NCBI RefSeq assembly: GCF_002163835.1
Contig: NZ_CP019331.1
Coordinates: 2,987,573-3,051,572 of the forward strand
Direction of reading: 5' to 3'
DNA: 64,000 nucleotides
DNA from: Polaribacter sp. SA4-10
GTDB taxonomy: Bacteria > Bacteroidota > Bacteroidia > Flavobacteriales > Flavobacteriaceae
A model generated the notes under the pieces. That model searched no databases. It saw only the letters and a list, made by a program, of their open reading frames with translations, and had not been told where the DNA came from. Made by a program: the position numbers and the translations under genes. The first letter of the stretch is position 1. The number at the start of each line of letters is the position of its first letter. Positions 26,197-36,234 of the stretch are shown here, one piece after another.

Positions 26197-28251
26197 ATGC
26201 CATCTGATAAATTAGACTTATCTACACCAGATTTTGTAAACCAAAATATAGAAAAAATAGCTGCTTTATTTCCTAACTGCGTAACAGAAACTGCAGAAGG
26301 AAAAGCCATAGATTTCGATCTTTTAAAACAAGAACTAAACCACGAAGTGGTAGAAGGGGTAAAAGAACGTTACCGATTAGAATGGCCAGGTAAAAAAGAA
26401 GCCATTGTAACGGCAAATTTGCCAACCACAAAAACATTAAGACCTGTACGTAAAGATTCTGTAAATTTTGATACTACTGAAAACATATACATAGAAGGCG
26501 ACAATTTAGAAGTATTAAAAATTTTACAAGAAAGTTATTTGGGTAAAATTAAAATGATATACATAGACCCGCCTTACAACACTGGTAAAGATTTTATATA
26601 TAAAGACAACTTTACACAAGATAGTACAGAGTTTAAAGAGAAAACCGACCAAATAGATGAAGATGGCAATCGTTTAGTAGCAAACCCAGATAGTGCGGGG
26701 CGTTATCATTCTGATTGGATTTCTATGATGTATCCTCGTTTAAAATTAGCTCGTAATTTATTAACTGATGATGGGGTTATTTTTATTTCAATTGGAGAAC
26801 AAGAAGTCCATAATTTAAGAAAAGTTTCAGATGAAATTTTTGGAAGTGTAAACTTTATAGGTGGTGCTGGTAGAATCTCAAAAAAAGCAAATAATAAAGG
26901 TGACTATTGGGCTCCTAATTTTGATCACGTACTAACTTATTGCAAAAACAGAGAATTCTGTGTTCCCTTTTTTGGAGGTATTAATTATAGTGCCTATACT
27001 GAAATTGAAACAGATGGTCCTCGAAAAGGGGAAAAGTATCAATTAGTCCGCCTATATATGACAAGTCTTGACCCCAGACCAAACCAAAGATATTTTATAG
27101 AATGTCCTGACGGTAGTTTTGTTATTCCTCCAGGAGAAGTGTTTCCTGGCGAGAAAATTGATGCTGCTCACATTACACCAGAAAGCAAAAAAGATAAAGT
27201 TTGGCGTTGGTCATTCGATTCCTATTTAAAAAAGAAAGACCAGATTGTAGTTAAAAAGGTCAGATCTTCAAATCTTGTAAATGAAAATGGTGGTGAAACT
27301 TTTTGGAATGTTTTTACAAAAACATATTTAAATGATGTAATTGAAAATTCATCAGCAACTCCAAACAATTTTATCGAAAATCATATTAATCAATCATCAT
27401 CTCACGAACTTAAAAAATTAGGGATTCCTTTCGATTTTGCAAAACCAAGCTCTCTAATTAAGTTTTTAATGGAAACTTGTAGAGTTTCGGAAAACGATAC
27501 TGTGCTTGACTTCTTTTCAGGTTCAGCGTCTTCAGCTCACGCAGTTCTTGACAAAAATGCAGAAGATGAAAAATTTAGAAAATTTATTATGGTTCAACTT
27601 CCTGAAATAAATGAACCAAATTCTGATGAATTTAAAGCTGGTTATAAAAATATTTGTGAAATAGGGAAAGAACGTATTCGTCGTTCTGCAAAATCTATTA
27701 TCGATGCACAATTATTAAAACTTAATGAGAAAAAAGAAGCCTTAAATAAATTAGAGACAAATGGCGAATTGCTAAAAGACACTGAAAAAATAGAATTACT
27801 AAAAACAGAAATTTCTAATTTAGAGTTAAAAATAAACAATTTAGACATAGGTTTTAAAGTCTTTAAAGTGGATAGTAGTAATATGCAAGATGTGTATTAC
27901 AAACCACAAGATTACAATCAAGGGCAATTAGATGTTTTTGCAGATAACATAAAAGAAGAAAGAACTTCAGAAGATTTACTTACACAAGTTTTATTAGATT
28001 GGGGTTTACCACTTACCTTAAAAACAGAAACACTTACTATACAAAACAAAGAAGTTTTTAAAGTAGATAATAATTACTTAATGGCGTGTTTTGCAAAAGA
28101 TGTAGATGAAGCCTTTGCAAAAGAAATAGCAAGCTACCACCCTTTGCGTATTGTTTTTAAAGATAGCGGTTTTAAAGATGATACTGCTAAAGAAAATGTA
28201 AAACAATTGCTAAAACAATTAAGTCCTAACACAGAAATGAAAGTTATATAG
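26197..28251 (+). CDS. mod: type III restriction-modification methyltransferase (Mod)
   Basis: 684 aa, beta-class N6-adenine methyltransferase. The catalytic DPPYNTG is at 124-130 and the SAM motif DFFSGSASS at 438-446. Between them (about 200-430) lies the expected target-recognition region. A C-terminal extension includes a short coiled coil (about 500-560) typical of type III Mod. It methylates one adenine per asymmetric site and guides Res. It is first in the defence operon; the next gene begins 2 nt after its stop. Ile and Gly codon choice in the central region differs visibly from the ends, suggesting a swapped recognition domain. Confidence 0.92.
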   Translation: MPSDKLDLSTPDFVNQNIEKIAALFPNCVTETAEGKAIDFDLLKQELNHEVVEGVKERYRLEWPGKKEAIVTANLPTTKTLRPVRKDSVNFDTTENIYIEGDNLEVLKILQESYLGKIKMIYIDPPYNTGKDFIYKDNFTQDSTEFKEKTDQIDEDGNRLVANPDSAGRYHSDWISMMYPRLKLARNLLTDDGVIFISIGEQEVHNLRKVSDEIFGSVNFIGGAGRISKKANNKGDYWAPNFDHVLTYCKNREFCVPFFGGINYSAYTEIETDGPRKGEKYQLVRLYMTSLDPRPNQRYFIECPDGSFVIPPGEVFPGEKIDAAHITPESKKDKVWRWSFDSYLKKKDQIVVKKVRSSNLVNENGGETFWNVFTKTYLNDVIENSSATPNNFIENHINQSSSHELKKLGIPFDFAKPSSLIKFLMETCRVSENDTVLDFFSGSASSAHAVLDKNAEDEKFRKFIMVQLPEINEPNSDEFKAGYKNICEIGKERIRRSAKSIIDAQLLKLNEKKEALNKLETNGELLKDTEKIELLKTEISNLELKINNLDIGFKVFKVDSSNMQDVYYKPQDYNQGQLDVFADNIKEERTSEDLLTQVLLDWGLPLTLKTETLTIQNKEVFKVDNNYLMACFAKDVDEAFAKEIASYHPLRIVFKDSGFKDDTAKENVKQLLKQLSPNTEMKVI

Positions 28252-28253
28252 TT

Positions 28254-29711
28254 ATGGTAGTTTCTACAATAAATTCTCAAATAACACTTTTGTATCTACA
28301 AACAAAAGTAGAAAACCAATACTTTGAGCGTAAAGGCTTGGGCGAAAAAGATATTGCACCCACAAAAATTGCCAATGAACTTATTGGTATGTTAAATGCA
28401 GATGGTGGTGTATTGGCTTTTGGTGTTGCAGATAATGGTACTATAGAAGATTTAAATATATTTCCACCACAAAAATTAAGTAATTATAGAAATTTAATAC
28501 ACGATTTTATTGAGCCTTTTGGCAAAATAGAGTTAGAGGAAGTTGTAATTTCTGGGCAGCTTATTTTTCTGTTTCACGTAGACCAAGATATAGAACGTAT
28601 CTATAGACGAAAAGACAATCAAGATATATATTTACGTATCGATGATAAAAATAAAAAATTAGATAGAGATGCAGTTCGTAAATTAGAATACGACAAACAA
28701 ATAAGGAGGTTTGAGGACGAATTAGAAATTAATTTCGATTTTAATGATTTAGATGAGAGTTTATTAGAACGTTATAAAGACAAATTAAATTATTCTGGTA
28801 GCTTATTAGATTTGTTGGTAAAAAGGCATTTGGCTGTAAGAAAAGATGGGCAATACAACATAAAAAAAGCAGGTGTATTACTATTTGCAAAAGACCCCGA
28901 AAAATACATAACATCTGCTTCTTTGCGTTACGTGCGTTATGAAGGTACAGAAACAAAAGTAGGTGCAGAACATAATGTGGTAAAAGATATTCGTTTCGAG
29001 AACAACATTCCTTGGATTATTGGTAAAGTAAAAGAGTTCTTACATCTTACTTTAAAAGATTATTATTTCCTCGATTTAAAAATGGGACGTTTTAACAAAG
29101 TTCCAGAATACCCAGAAGAAGCTTGGTTAGAAGGTATTGTAAATGCACTTTGTCATAGATCTTATAATGTACAGGGTAATTTAATTTACATTAAACATTT
29201 CGATAATCGTTTAGAAATTTCTAACAGTGGCCCTTTACCTGCACAAGTAAATATAGAAAATATTAGAACAGAACGATATTCAAGAAATCCAAGAATTGCA
29301 AGAGCATTAGAAGATATGGGTTTTGTAAGACAGTTAAATGAAGGTGTTTCTCGTATATACAAATCTATGGAAGAATCAATGCTTTCTAAACCAGAATATA
29401 TAGAGAAAAATGGCAATGTATATTTAATTCTTCGTAATAAAATAAGCGATCATAGTAAAACAATACCAGATGCCATTATAAAGCATATTCAAAGTAATTG
29501 GTCTAATTTTAATGATACACAAAGAAAAATTTTACAGTTTTTATTATATAACAACCAAGCTACAGTTTCAGAATTAGCAGCTCACACAGAGATTAATGAA
29601 AAAACGATAAAACTCTACCTAAAACAGTTTATAGAAAAAGAAAAAATATTAGATAGATTAAGCGATAAGGTTCGTGATAAAAACGCAAAATATACTTTTA
29701 GGAAGGATTAA
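28254..29711 (+). CDS. AlbA_2 / ATP-binding-domain protein inserted between mod and res
   Basis: 485 aa. An N-terminal AlbA_2 (Schlafen-like) domain spans about 15-130 (ENQYFERKGLG, ANELIGMLNADGGVLAFGVA). It is followed by a HATPase_c_4/AAA_4-type region (about 200-385: WLEGIVNALCHRSYN, RLEISNSGPLP, RNPRIARALEDMGF) and a C-terminal winged HTH (about 415-475). Relatives are annotated as putative transcriptional regulators or RecG-like ATP-binding proteins. Its place 2 nt after mod, within the operon, suggests regulation of the system or an added effector. Confidence 0.88.
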   Translation: MVVSTINSQITLLYLQTKVENQYFERKGLGEKDIAPTKIANELIGMLNADGGVLAFGVADNGTIEDLNIFPPQKLSNYRNLIHDFIEPFGKIELEEVVISGQLIFLFHVDQDIERIYRRKDNQDIYLRIDDKNKKLDRDAVRKLEYDKQIRRFEDELEINFDFNDLDESLLERYKDKLNYSGSLLDLLVKRHLAVRKDGQYNIKKAGVLLFAKDPEKYITSASLRYVRYEGTETKVGAEHNVVKDIRFENNIPWIIGKVKEFLHLTLKDYYFLDLKMGRFNKVPEYPEEAWLEGIVNALCHRSYNVQGNLIYIKHFDNRLEISNSGPLPAQVNIENIRTERYSRNPRIARALEDMGFVRQLNEGVSRIYKSMEESMLSKPEYIEKNGNVYLILRNKISDHSKTIPDAIIKHIQSNWSNFNDTQRKILQFLLYNNQATVSELAAHTEINEKTIKLYLKQFIEKEKILDRLSDKVRDKNAKYTFRKD

Positions 29712-29859
29712 AAACCTTTAACGAACAAATTATTAGGTATTTAGTTTACTGATATATAGATATATAGATGTATTAAGGAACATTTCAGAGTAAATAAGGA
29801 ACAAATAAAGAAAAGCATTTGCTGTTTTTCTTTAAAAGAAGCTCAAAGTAAAAAGAAAA

Positions 29860-32800
29860 ATGAAGTTACAATTTAAAGAACAGCAATTTCAAGTAGATGC
29901 CGTAAGTGCAATAACAGATTGTTTTGTAGGGCAAGAGAAAGGAAATGGTCATTTTACTTTAGAGCGAAGTAAGCAAATATTACAAAAAGCAAAACAAGCT
30001 GCTGCAGGAATCAATACGTTACAATTTACAGAAGATGTAGATGAAAATATTGGATACAGAAACAAACTACTAAAAATTACAGACAGCCAGTTATTACAAA
30101 ATATACAAAAAGTACAGCAACAAAATGATATTAGAGAAAGTGAAGTTTTAGAAAGACCAAAAGTTCAAAAAAAAGGAATAAATCTTACTATTGAAATGGA
30201 AACGGGTACAGGTAAAACCTATACCTACATTCGTACAATGTATGAGTTACATAAACAATACGGCTGGTCTAAATTTATAATTATTGTACCAAGTGTTGCT
30301 ATAAGAGAAGGTGTTTATAAATCTTTTGAAGTAACGCAAACGCACTTTCAAGAAAAGTATGGGCATAGGATAAAGCCATTTATATACAATTCTTCTAAAC
30401 CAACAGATATAGAAAACTTTGCATCAGATAGCCGTATAAGTGTTATGATTATTAATACGCAAGCTTTTAATGCAAGAGGTAAAGATGCAAGACGTATTTA
30501 TGCAGAAATAGATAGTTTTCAATCAAGAAGACCAATAGATATTATTGCACAAACCAATCCTATTTTAATCATAGACGAACCACAATCTGTAGATGGTGTT
30601 AAAACGCTGGCGAGTATGCAAGATTTTAATCCATTATTTACAATACGCTATTCTGCAACACATAAAGAAGAATATAACAAAGTATATCGTTTAGATGCGT
30701 TAGATGCGTATGGTAAAAAGTTAGTGAAAAAAATACACGTAAAAGGAATTAACTTAAAAGGTTCTACTGGTACAACTGGTTATGTGTATTTAGAGCAAAT
30801 TGCAATAAAACCAGGCAAACCACCAGTAGCAATAATTGAATACGAAAAAAGGCAAGGTACAGGAGTAAAGCGCAAAAGAGAACGTTTAGAAGAAGGTGCA
30901 AATTTGTTTGAATTATCTGGTGAAATGCCACAATATAAAAATTGCTTAATTACAGATATTAGTGGTGCTTCTAATACCATTTCTGTAAACGGTGTAACGT
31001 TGCAAGCTGGTGATGCAGTTGGCGATTTGGATGAAAAAGCATTTAGGCGAATTCAAATACGTGAAACCATTTTATCGCATTTACAAAAAGAGAAAGAATT
31101 ATTTTCTAAAGATATAAAAGTATTGTCTTTATTTTTTATTGATACTGTAGATAAGTATCGTAAATATGATGAAAATGGTGAACAAGTTTTAGGTGAATAT
31201 GCAGAGATATTTGAAGAAGAATACAATAAATTAAAAAATGACTTTTTAGATTTATTTCAACAAGACTATAACGATTTTTTAAAAAATACAGATCCTGGTT
31301 CTGCACGTAAAGCATATTTTCCAAGTGCATATGCAGAATTTTTAGATAGAGATAAAGCAGATGAAATTCATAATGGATATTTTTCTATTGATAAAAAGAA
31401 AAAATTTATAGACCCAAGTGTAAAACGTGGTAAAGAAGATTCTGATGATATTTCTGCCTACGATTTAATTATGAAAGATAAAGAGCGTTTGTTGAGTATG
31501 AATGAACCAACACGTTTTATCTTTTCGCATTCTGCATTAAAAGAAGGTTGGGATAATCCTAATGTTTTTCAAATTTGCGCATTAAAACATACAGAATCGG
31601 CAAGTAAAAACAGAAGACGTCAAGAAGTTGGTCGTGGAATGCGTTTATGTGTTGAGGGTAAAAATGGTATTCGTCAAGATTATGATACAGTGGGTGATGC
31701 TGTTCACAGCATTAATAAATTAACAATTATAGCTTCAGAAAGCTATGAAGATTTTGCAAAAGGATTACAGTCAGAAATTGCAGCAACATTAAAAGACAGA
31801 CCACAAAAAGCTGAAGTAGAATTTTTTATTGGTAAAATGGTTACAGATGCAATGGGTGTAGAAATGCGCATTGATAAAGACGTCGCCAAAAAGCTGAATA
31901 AGATATTGTATAAAAATGATATTATAGATGAAGATGATAGAATTACAGAAGAAGGTAAAAAAGCTATTGAAGATAATACAGTAACCTTACCTGAAAATTT
32001 AGAACCATTTAGATCAGCTATTACTAAATTATTAAAATCTGTTTATACTGGTGAAATGATTAAGCCAGAAAATGATAGAGATAAAATTACAGTTACACTA
32101 AACAAAAACTTCCACAAAAAAGAATTTCAAGAGTTATGGAAACGTATCAATATTAAAACCATTTATGAAGTAAAATTTAATTCCGAAAAACTAATTAGTG
32201 ATAGTGTAATTAGACTAAATGCAGATTTATACATTTCGGATAGAGTGTACGAAATTAAAACAGGTTTTCTAAAGGATAGTAGTAAAGAAGAATTACAAAG
32301 CAAAGAAGGTTTTAAACAAACTAATAGGGAGTCTAAAAAGCTAAATGCAGATTTATATACAGATACAGTATATGATATTGTTGGAGAAATAGTAAATGTC
32401 ACCAACTTAACTCGAAGAAGTATAGTAGCTGTTTTAAAGAAAATGAGTCCTCAAAAATTTGCTTTATTACGTAAAAACCCAGAAGAATTTATTGCGAAAT
32501 CTGGTGGTTTAATAAATGAAGTAAAAGCCAGTTTAATATTAAACCATATTTCTTATTACAAAACAGAGGAACGTTATGATGCTAAAACGGTATTTACAAA
32601 TGAAATTACAGTAGACAGAAATTCTGAAGAAGTTAAAAATCATATTTACGATTACATCATATCAGATTCTAATATTGAAAAAGAATTTGCAGATGCATTA
32701 AGTACAAGTACAGCGGTTTCTGTATTTGCTAAATTACCTAAAGATTTTTATATCACAATTCCAACAGGTCGTTACAGTCCTGATTGGGCTATTGTTTTTG

Positions 32801-32994
32801 AGAAAGAAAAAGTACGTGAAATTTACTTTGTTGCCGAAACAAAAGGTTCTGATAAACAACAAGATTTAAGGGGCATTGAGGCTTTAAAAATACATTGTGC
32901 AGAAGAGCATTTTAAAGAAATAGGTAATGGCGAAGTTCACTTCGCTAAAATAAAAGATTATGAAAAAATGACACAAATGCTAACTTTTATATAA
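29860..32994 (+). CDS. res: type III restriction enzyme (Res) helicase-nuclease
   Basis: 1044 aa, superfamily 2 motor with nuclease. Walker A METGTGKTY has K119, the DExx box DEPQ is at 239-242, and the later motifs include YSATH, SALKEGWDNPN and QEVGRGMRL. The C-terminal endonuclease motif is PDW (D975) followed by AETKG (E993, K995), an intact PD-(D/E)xK site. With Mod it should form a restriction complex cleaving after translocation. A 148-bp gap separates it from the AlbA_2 gene; the SNF2 gene starts 5 nt after its stop. Confidence 0.93.
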   Translation: MKLQFKEQQFQVDAVSAITDCFVGQEKGNGHFTLERSKQILQKAKQAAAGINTLQFTEDVDENIGYRNKLLKITDSQLLQNIQKVQQQNDIRESEVLERPKVQKKGINLTIEMETGTGKTYTYIRTMYELHKQYGWSKFIIIVPSVAIREGVYKSFEVTQTHFQEKYGHRIKPFIYNSSKPTDIENFASDSRISVMIINTQAFNARGKDARRIYAEIDSFQSRRPIDIIAQTNPILIIDEPQSVDGVKTLASMQDFNPLFTIRYSATHKEEYNKVYRLDALDAYGKKLVKKIHVKGINLKGSTGTTGYVYLEQIAIKPGKPPVAIIEYEKRQGTGVKRKRERLEEGANLFELSGEMPQYKNCLITDISGASNTISVNGVTLQAGDAVGDLDEKAFRRIQIRETILSHLQKEKELFSKDIKVLSLFFIDTVDKYRKYDENGEQVLGEYAEIFEEEYNKLKNDFLDLFQQDYNDFLKNTDPGSARKAYFPSAYAEFLDRDKADEIHNGYFSIDKKKKFIDPSVKRGKEDSDDISAYDLIMKDKERLLSMNEPTRFIFSHSALKEGWDNPNVFQICALKHTESASKNRRRQEVGRGMRLCVEGKNGIRQDYDTVGDAVHSINKLTIIASESYEDFAKGLQSEIAATLKDRPQKAEVEFFIGKMVTDAMGVEMRIDKDVAKKLNKILYKNDIIDEDDRITEEGKKAIEDNTVTLPENLEPFRSAITKLLKSVYTGEMIKPENDRDKITVTLNKNFHKKEFQELWKRINIKTIYEVKFNSEKLISDSVIRLNADLYISDRVYEIKTGFLKDSSKEELQSKEGFKQTNRESKKLNADLYTDTVYDIVGEIVNVTNLTRRSIVAVLKKMSPQKFALLRKNPEEFIAKSGGLINEVKASLILNHISYYKTEERYDAKTVFTNEITVDRNSEEVKNHIYDYIISDSNIEKEFADALSTSTAVSVFAKLPKDFYITIPTGRYSPDWAIVFEKEKVREIYFVAETKGSDKQQDLRGIEALKIHCAEEHFKEIGNGEVHFAKIKDYEKMTQMLTFI

Positions 32995-32999
32995 AAAGT

Positions 33000-35900
33000 A
33001 TGAAGTTAATAGATAATGTAAATAATCGTTTAAACGATGAGTTAAAAACAGAGATTAAGAAAGGTAGTAAAATGGCTATTGCAGCTTCTTCTTTTTCTAT
33101 CTATGCTTTTGAGGCTTTAAAAAAAGAATTAAAAGGAATAGAGGAATTGAAATTCATTTTCACTTCACCTACTTTCTTAAAGGAAAAACTAAATAAAGAA
33201 TCAAGAGAGTTCTATATTCCTCATATTTTTAATGAAGCAGATTTATGTGGTGGTGAATTTGAATTACGTTTAAAAAGTGAACTAAATCAAAGGGCAATAG
33301 CTAAAGAATGTTCACAATGGGTCAAGGACAAAGCAACCTTTAAATCTAATAAAAATGCTAATACACCTTTAAATGGGTTAATACATATAGATAATAAAGA
33401 TTCTGGAGCTGCATTCTCAAATATTAACGGTTTTACAACTTCAGATTTAGGGATAAGTCATAAAAAAGGGTTTCCAACACTAATTCAGAAAGTAGATTTT
33501 CCACAAAGTAGTGCATACTTAGAATGGTTCAATCAAATTTGGGAAAATGAAGAAAATTTACAAGATGTAACTAATTTTGTTCAAGAGTATTTTGAGAATG
33601 CTTACAAAGAAAATAGTCCAGAGTTTATTTACTTCATAACATTGTATAATATTTTTAGTGATTTTTTAGAAGATATTGCATTAGAGAATTTACCCAATGA
33701 TGAAATAGGTTTTAAAGACACATTAGTTTGGTCTAAACTATATAATTTTCAAAAAGATGCAGTAATTGGTGCAATTAATAAATTAGAAAAGTACAACGGT
33801 TGTATCATTGCAGATAGTGTGGGTCTAGGTAAAACGTTTTCTGCTTTAGGTGTTATTAAATACTATGAGAAAAGGAATAAAGATGTTTTAGTATTGTGTC
33901 CTAAAAAATTAGAAGCAAACTGGAATACGTATCGTCAGAATGACAAAGACAATATTCTATCTAAAGACAGATTTAGATATGATGTATTATTCCATACAGA
34001 TTTATCTCGTGAAAGAGGTCAGAGTAATGGTAGAAATTTAGAAAATGTAAATTGGGGTAATTATGGATTAGTTGTAATTGATGAATCTCATAACTTTAGA
34101 AATAATAATACATCTGTTGGTAAAGAAAATAGATACCAAAAACTATTACGTAAAATAATGCAAGAAGGTATTGAAACAAAGGTTTTAATGCTATCAGCAA
34201 CACCTGTAAACAATCGTTTTAATGATTTAAAAAATCAATTAGCCTTAGCTTATGAAGGTGCTTCTGAAAAGATTGATGAAAAATTAGATACAGAAAGAGG
34301 TGTTGATATGGTTTTTAGAAGAGCACAACAAGCTTTCAATAGTTGGTCTAAATTTGATACAGAACAACGTACTACGGAAAAACTATTAGAAATGTTAGAT
34401 TTTGATTTCTTTGAAATTTTAGATAGTTTAACAATTGCTCGCTCAAGAAAACATATTACAACTTACTATGACACTTCAGATATTGGGGAGTTTCCAAAAA
34501 GAAATAAACCAATTTCAATTCAAAGTGCATTAACTAAACATACAGGTATTAATTACATTGATATAGCAGAGCGCTTAACGTTGCTAAACCTTTCTGTTTA
34601 TTCTCCTTTAAGTTACATACTACCAAGTAAGGTGCAATTGTATGCAGATTTATATGATAAACAGGTAAAAGAAGGTTCTGGTAAATTTGCTCAGGTAGAT
34701 AGAGAAGCAAGTTTGAAGATTTTAATGCGTATGAATCTTCTAAAACGGATTGAAAGTTCTGTTTATTCCTTTAGATTAACGCTACAGAATATTTTAGGTC
34801 AAATTATAAATGCTATTAACGCAATTGAAAAAGGAGAAGAAAATACATTTTCTGGTTTACAAGCAAGTATTACTAATGATATGGATTGGGATGCAGATTG
34901 GGGTGATGAAGAAAATGTAATTGGTAAAAAAATAAAGGTTCATATTGCTGATATGGATGGTAGAAAATGGAAGGAAGATTTGAATGCTGATGTAGAAATA
35001 TTAGAACAGCTTCTATCCGAAATTTCTATGGTTAAAGATGGTTTAGATTATAAGTTAAATGATTTAAAACACCTTGTAAAAGACAAAATTGAAAACCCTA
35101 AAAACCCTAATAATAAAAAAATAATCATATTTACTGCTTTTGCAGATACTGCAAATTATTTATATGATAGTTTAAAATCAGAGTTCAAAACGTTTTATGG
35201 TTTAAATACTGCATTAATAACAGGTAGTAAGCGTAAATGCACCACTAAAGAAATTCCAACAGATTTAAATACCTTATTAACGTGTTTTTCACCACGTTCT
35301 AAAAGTAAACAACAATTGCATCCTAATATTAAAGAATCGATAGATATCTTAATTGCAACTGACTGTATCTCAGAAGGTCAGAATTTACAAGATTGTGATT
35401 TTTTAATAAACTATGATATTCATTGGAATCCTGTTCGTATTATTCAACGTTTTGGTAGAATAGATAGGATTGGCTCAATCAATTCAAATATTACAATGGT
35501 TAATTTTTGGCCAGATATTACATTAGATAATTATATTAATCTAAAGTCAAGAGTAGAAAATAAAATGTTAATCAGTAATATGGCGGGTACTGGTGCTGGT
35601 GATGATAATCCTTTAAACTCAGAAGATAAGGATCTAGAATATAGAAAAATACAGCTTAAAAAATTACAAGAAGAAGTAGTTGATTTAGAGGATCTAAGAG
35701 AAGGTGTAAGTATAACGGATCTAGGTTTAAATGATTTTAGAATTGATTTATCAAATTATATTAAAAAATATGGAGAATTAAAAAACATTCCTGAAGGACT
35801 TCACGCTATTACAGATGCCAATGAGTATTTTGAAAAGGGGGTAATATATGTTTTAAAAAATGTAAACACTTCTGTGAATATTGATAAAATGAATCGCTTA

Positions 35901-36233
35901 CATCCTTATTATATGGTGTATATAAAAGATGATGGTGAAGTTAAATTAGGTCATATTGATGGAAAGAAAACGTTAGATGTTTTCAGAATGTTATGTAAAG
36001 ATAAAAAGGAGCCATTAGTGCAGGTTTGTGAATCATTTGAAAATGAAACAAATCAATATAGAGATATGTCAAAGTACTCTAACTTACTTAAAAAAAGTAT
36101 TGGCTCTATAGTTGAAACAGAGCAGGAAAAAGAAGTTTTAAGTTTATTTAGAGCTGGTGGGACAAATTCTGGTAAAAGTCAAATTAAAGGCATAGAAGAT
36201 TTTAAATTAATTTCATTTTTAGTAATTAAATAA
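33000..36233 (+). CDS. SNF2-type helicase with degenerate PLD-like N-terminus
   Basis: 1077 aa. The N-terminal 200 residues resemble a phospholipase-D-like domain (SIYAFEALKKEL, LKFIFTSPTF, SNINGFTTSDLG), but no HxKx4D is present, so catalysis by that domain is doubtful. The SF2 motor has Walker A ADSVGLGKTF (K278), DESH at 361-364, LSATPVNNRF, FTAFADT, IATDCISEGQNLQ and QRFGRIDRIG near 816-825. It belongs to the helicases found in anti-phage islands (DISARM-like neighbourhoods). It follows res by 5 nt and is followed by the DUF4391-like gene after 1 nt, so it is part of the operon. Confidence 0.9.
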   Translation: MKLIDNVNNRLNDELKTEIKKGSKMAIAASSFSIYAFEALKKELKGIEELKFIFTSPTFLKEKLNKESREFYIPHIFNEADLCGGEFELRLKSELNQRAIAKECSQWVKDKATFKSNKNANTPLNGLIHIDNKDSGAAFSNINGFTTSDLGISHKKGFPTLIQKVDFPQSSAYLEWFNQIWENEENLQDVTNFVQEYFENAYKENSPEFIYFITLYNIFSDFLEDIALENLPNDEIGFKDTLVWSKLYNFQKDAVIGAINKLEKYNGCIIADSVGLGKTFSALGVIKYYEKRNKDVLVLCPKKLEANWNTYRQNDKDNILSKDRFRYDVLFHTDLSRERGQSNGRNLENVNWGNYGLVVIDESHNFRNNNTSVGKENRYQKLLRKIMQEGIETKVLMLSATPVNNRFNDLKNQLALAYEGASEKIDEKLDTERGVDMVFRRAQQAFNSWSKFDTEQRTTEKLLEMLDFDFFEILDSLTIARSRKHITTYYDTSDIGEFPKRNKPISIQSALTKHTGINYIDIAERLTLLNLSVYSPLSYILPSKVQLYADLYDKQVKEGSGKFAQVDREASLKILMRMNLLKRIESSVYSFRLTLQNILGQIINAINAIEKGEENTFSGLQASITNDMDWDADWGDEENVIGKKIKVHIADMDGRKWKEDLNADVEILEQLLSEISMVKDGLDYKLNDLKHLVKDKIENPKNPNNKKIIIFTAFADTANYLYDSLKSEFKTFYGLNTALITGSKRKCTTKEIPTDLNTLLTCFSPRSKSKQQLHPNIKESIDILIATDCISEGQNLQDCDFLINYDIHWNPVRIIQRFGRIDRIGSINSNITMVNFWPDITLDNYINLKSRVENKMLISNMAGTGAGDDNPLNSEDKDLEYRKIQLKKLQEEVVDLEDLREGVSITDLGLNDFRIDLSNYIKKYGELKNIPEGLHAITDANEYFEKGVIYVLKNVNTSVNIDKMNRLHPYYMVYIKDDGEVKLGHIDGKKTLDVFRMLCKDKKEPLVQVCESFENETNQYRDMSKYSNLLKKSIGSIVETEQEKEVLSLFRAGGTNSGKSQIKGIEDFKLISFLVIK

Positions 36234-36234
36234 G

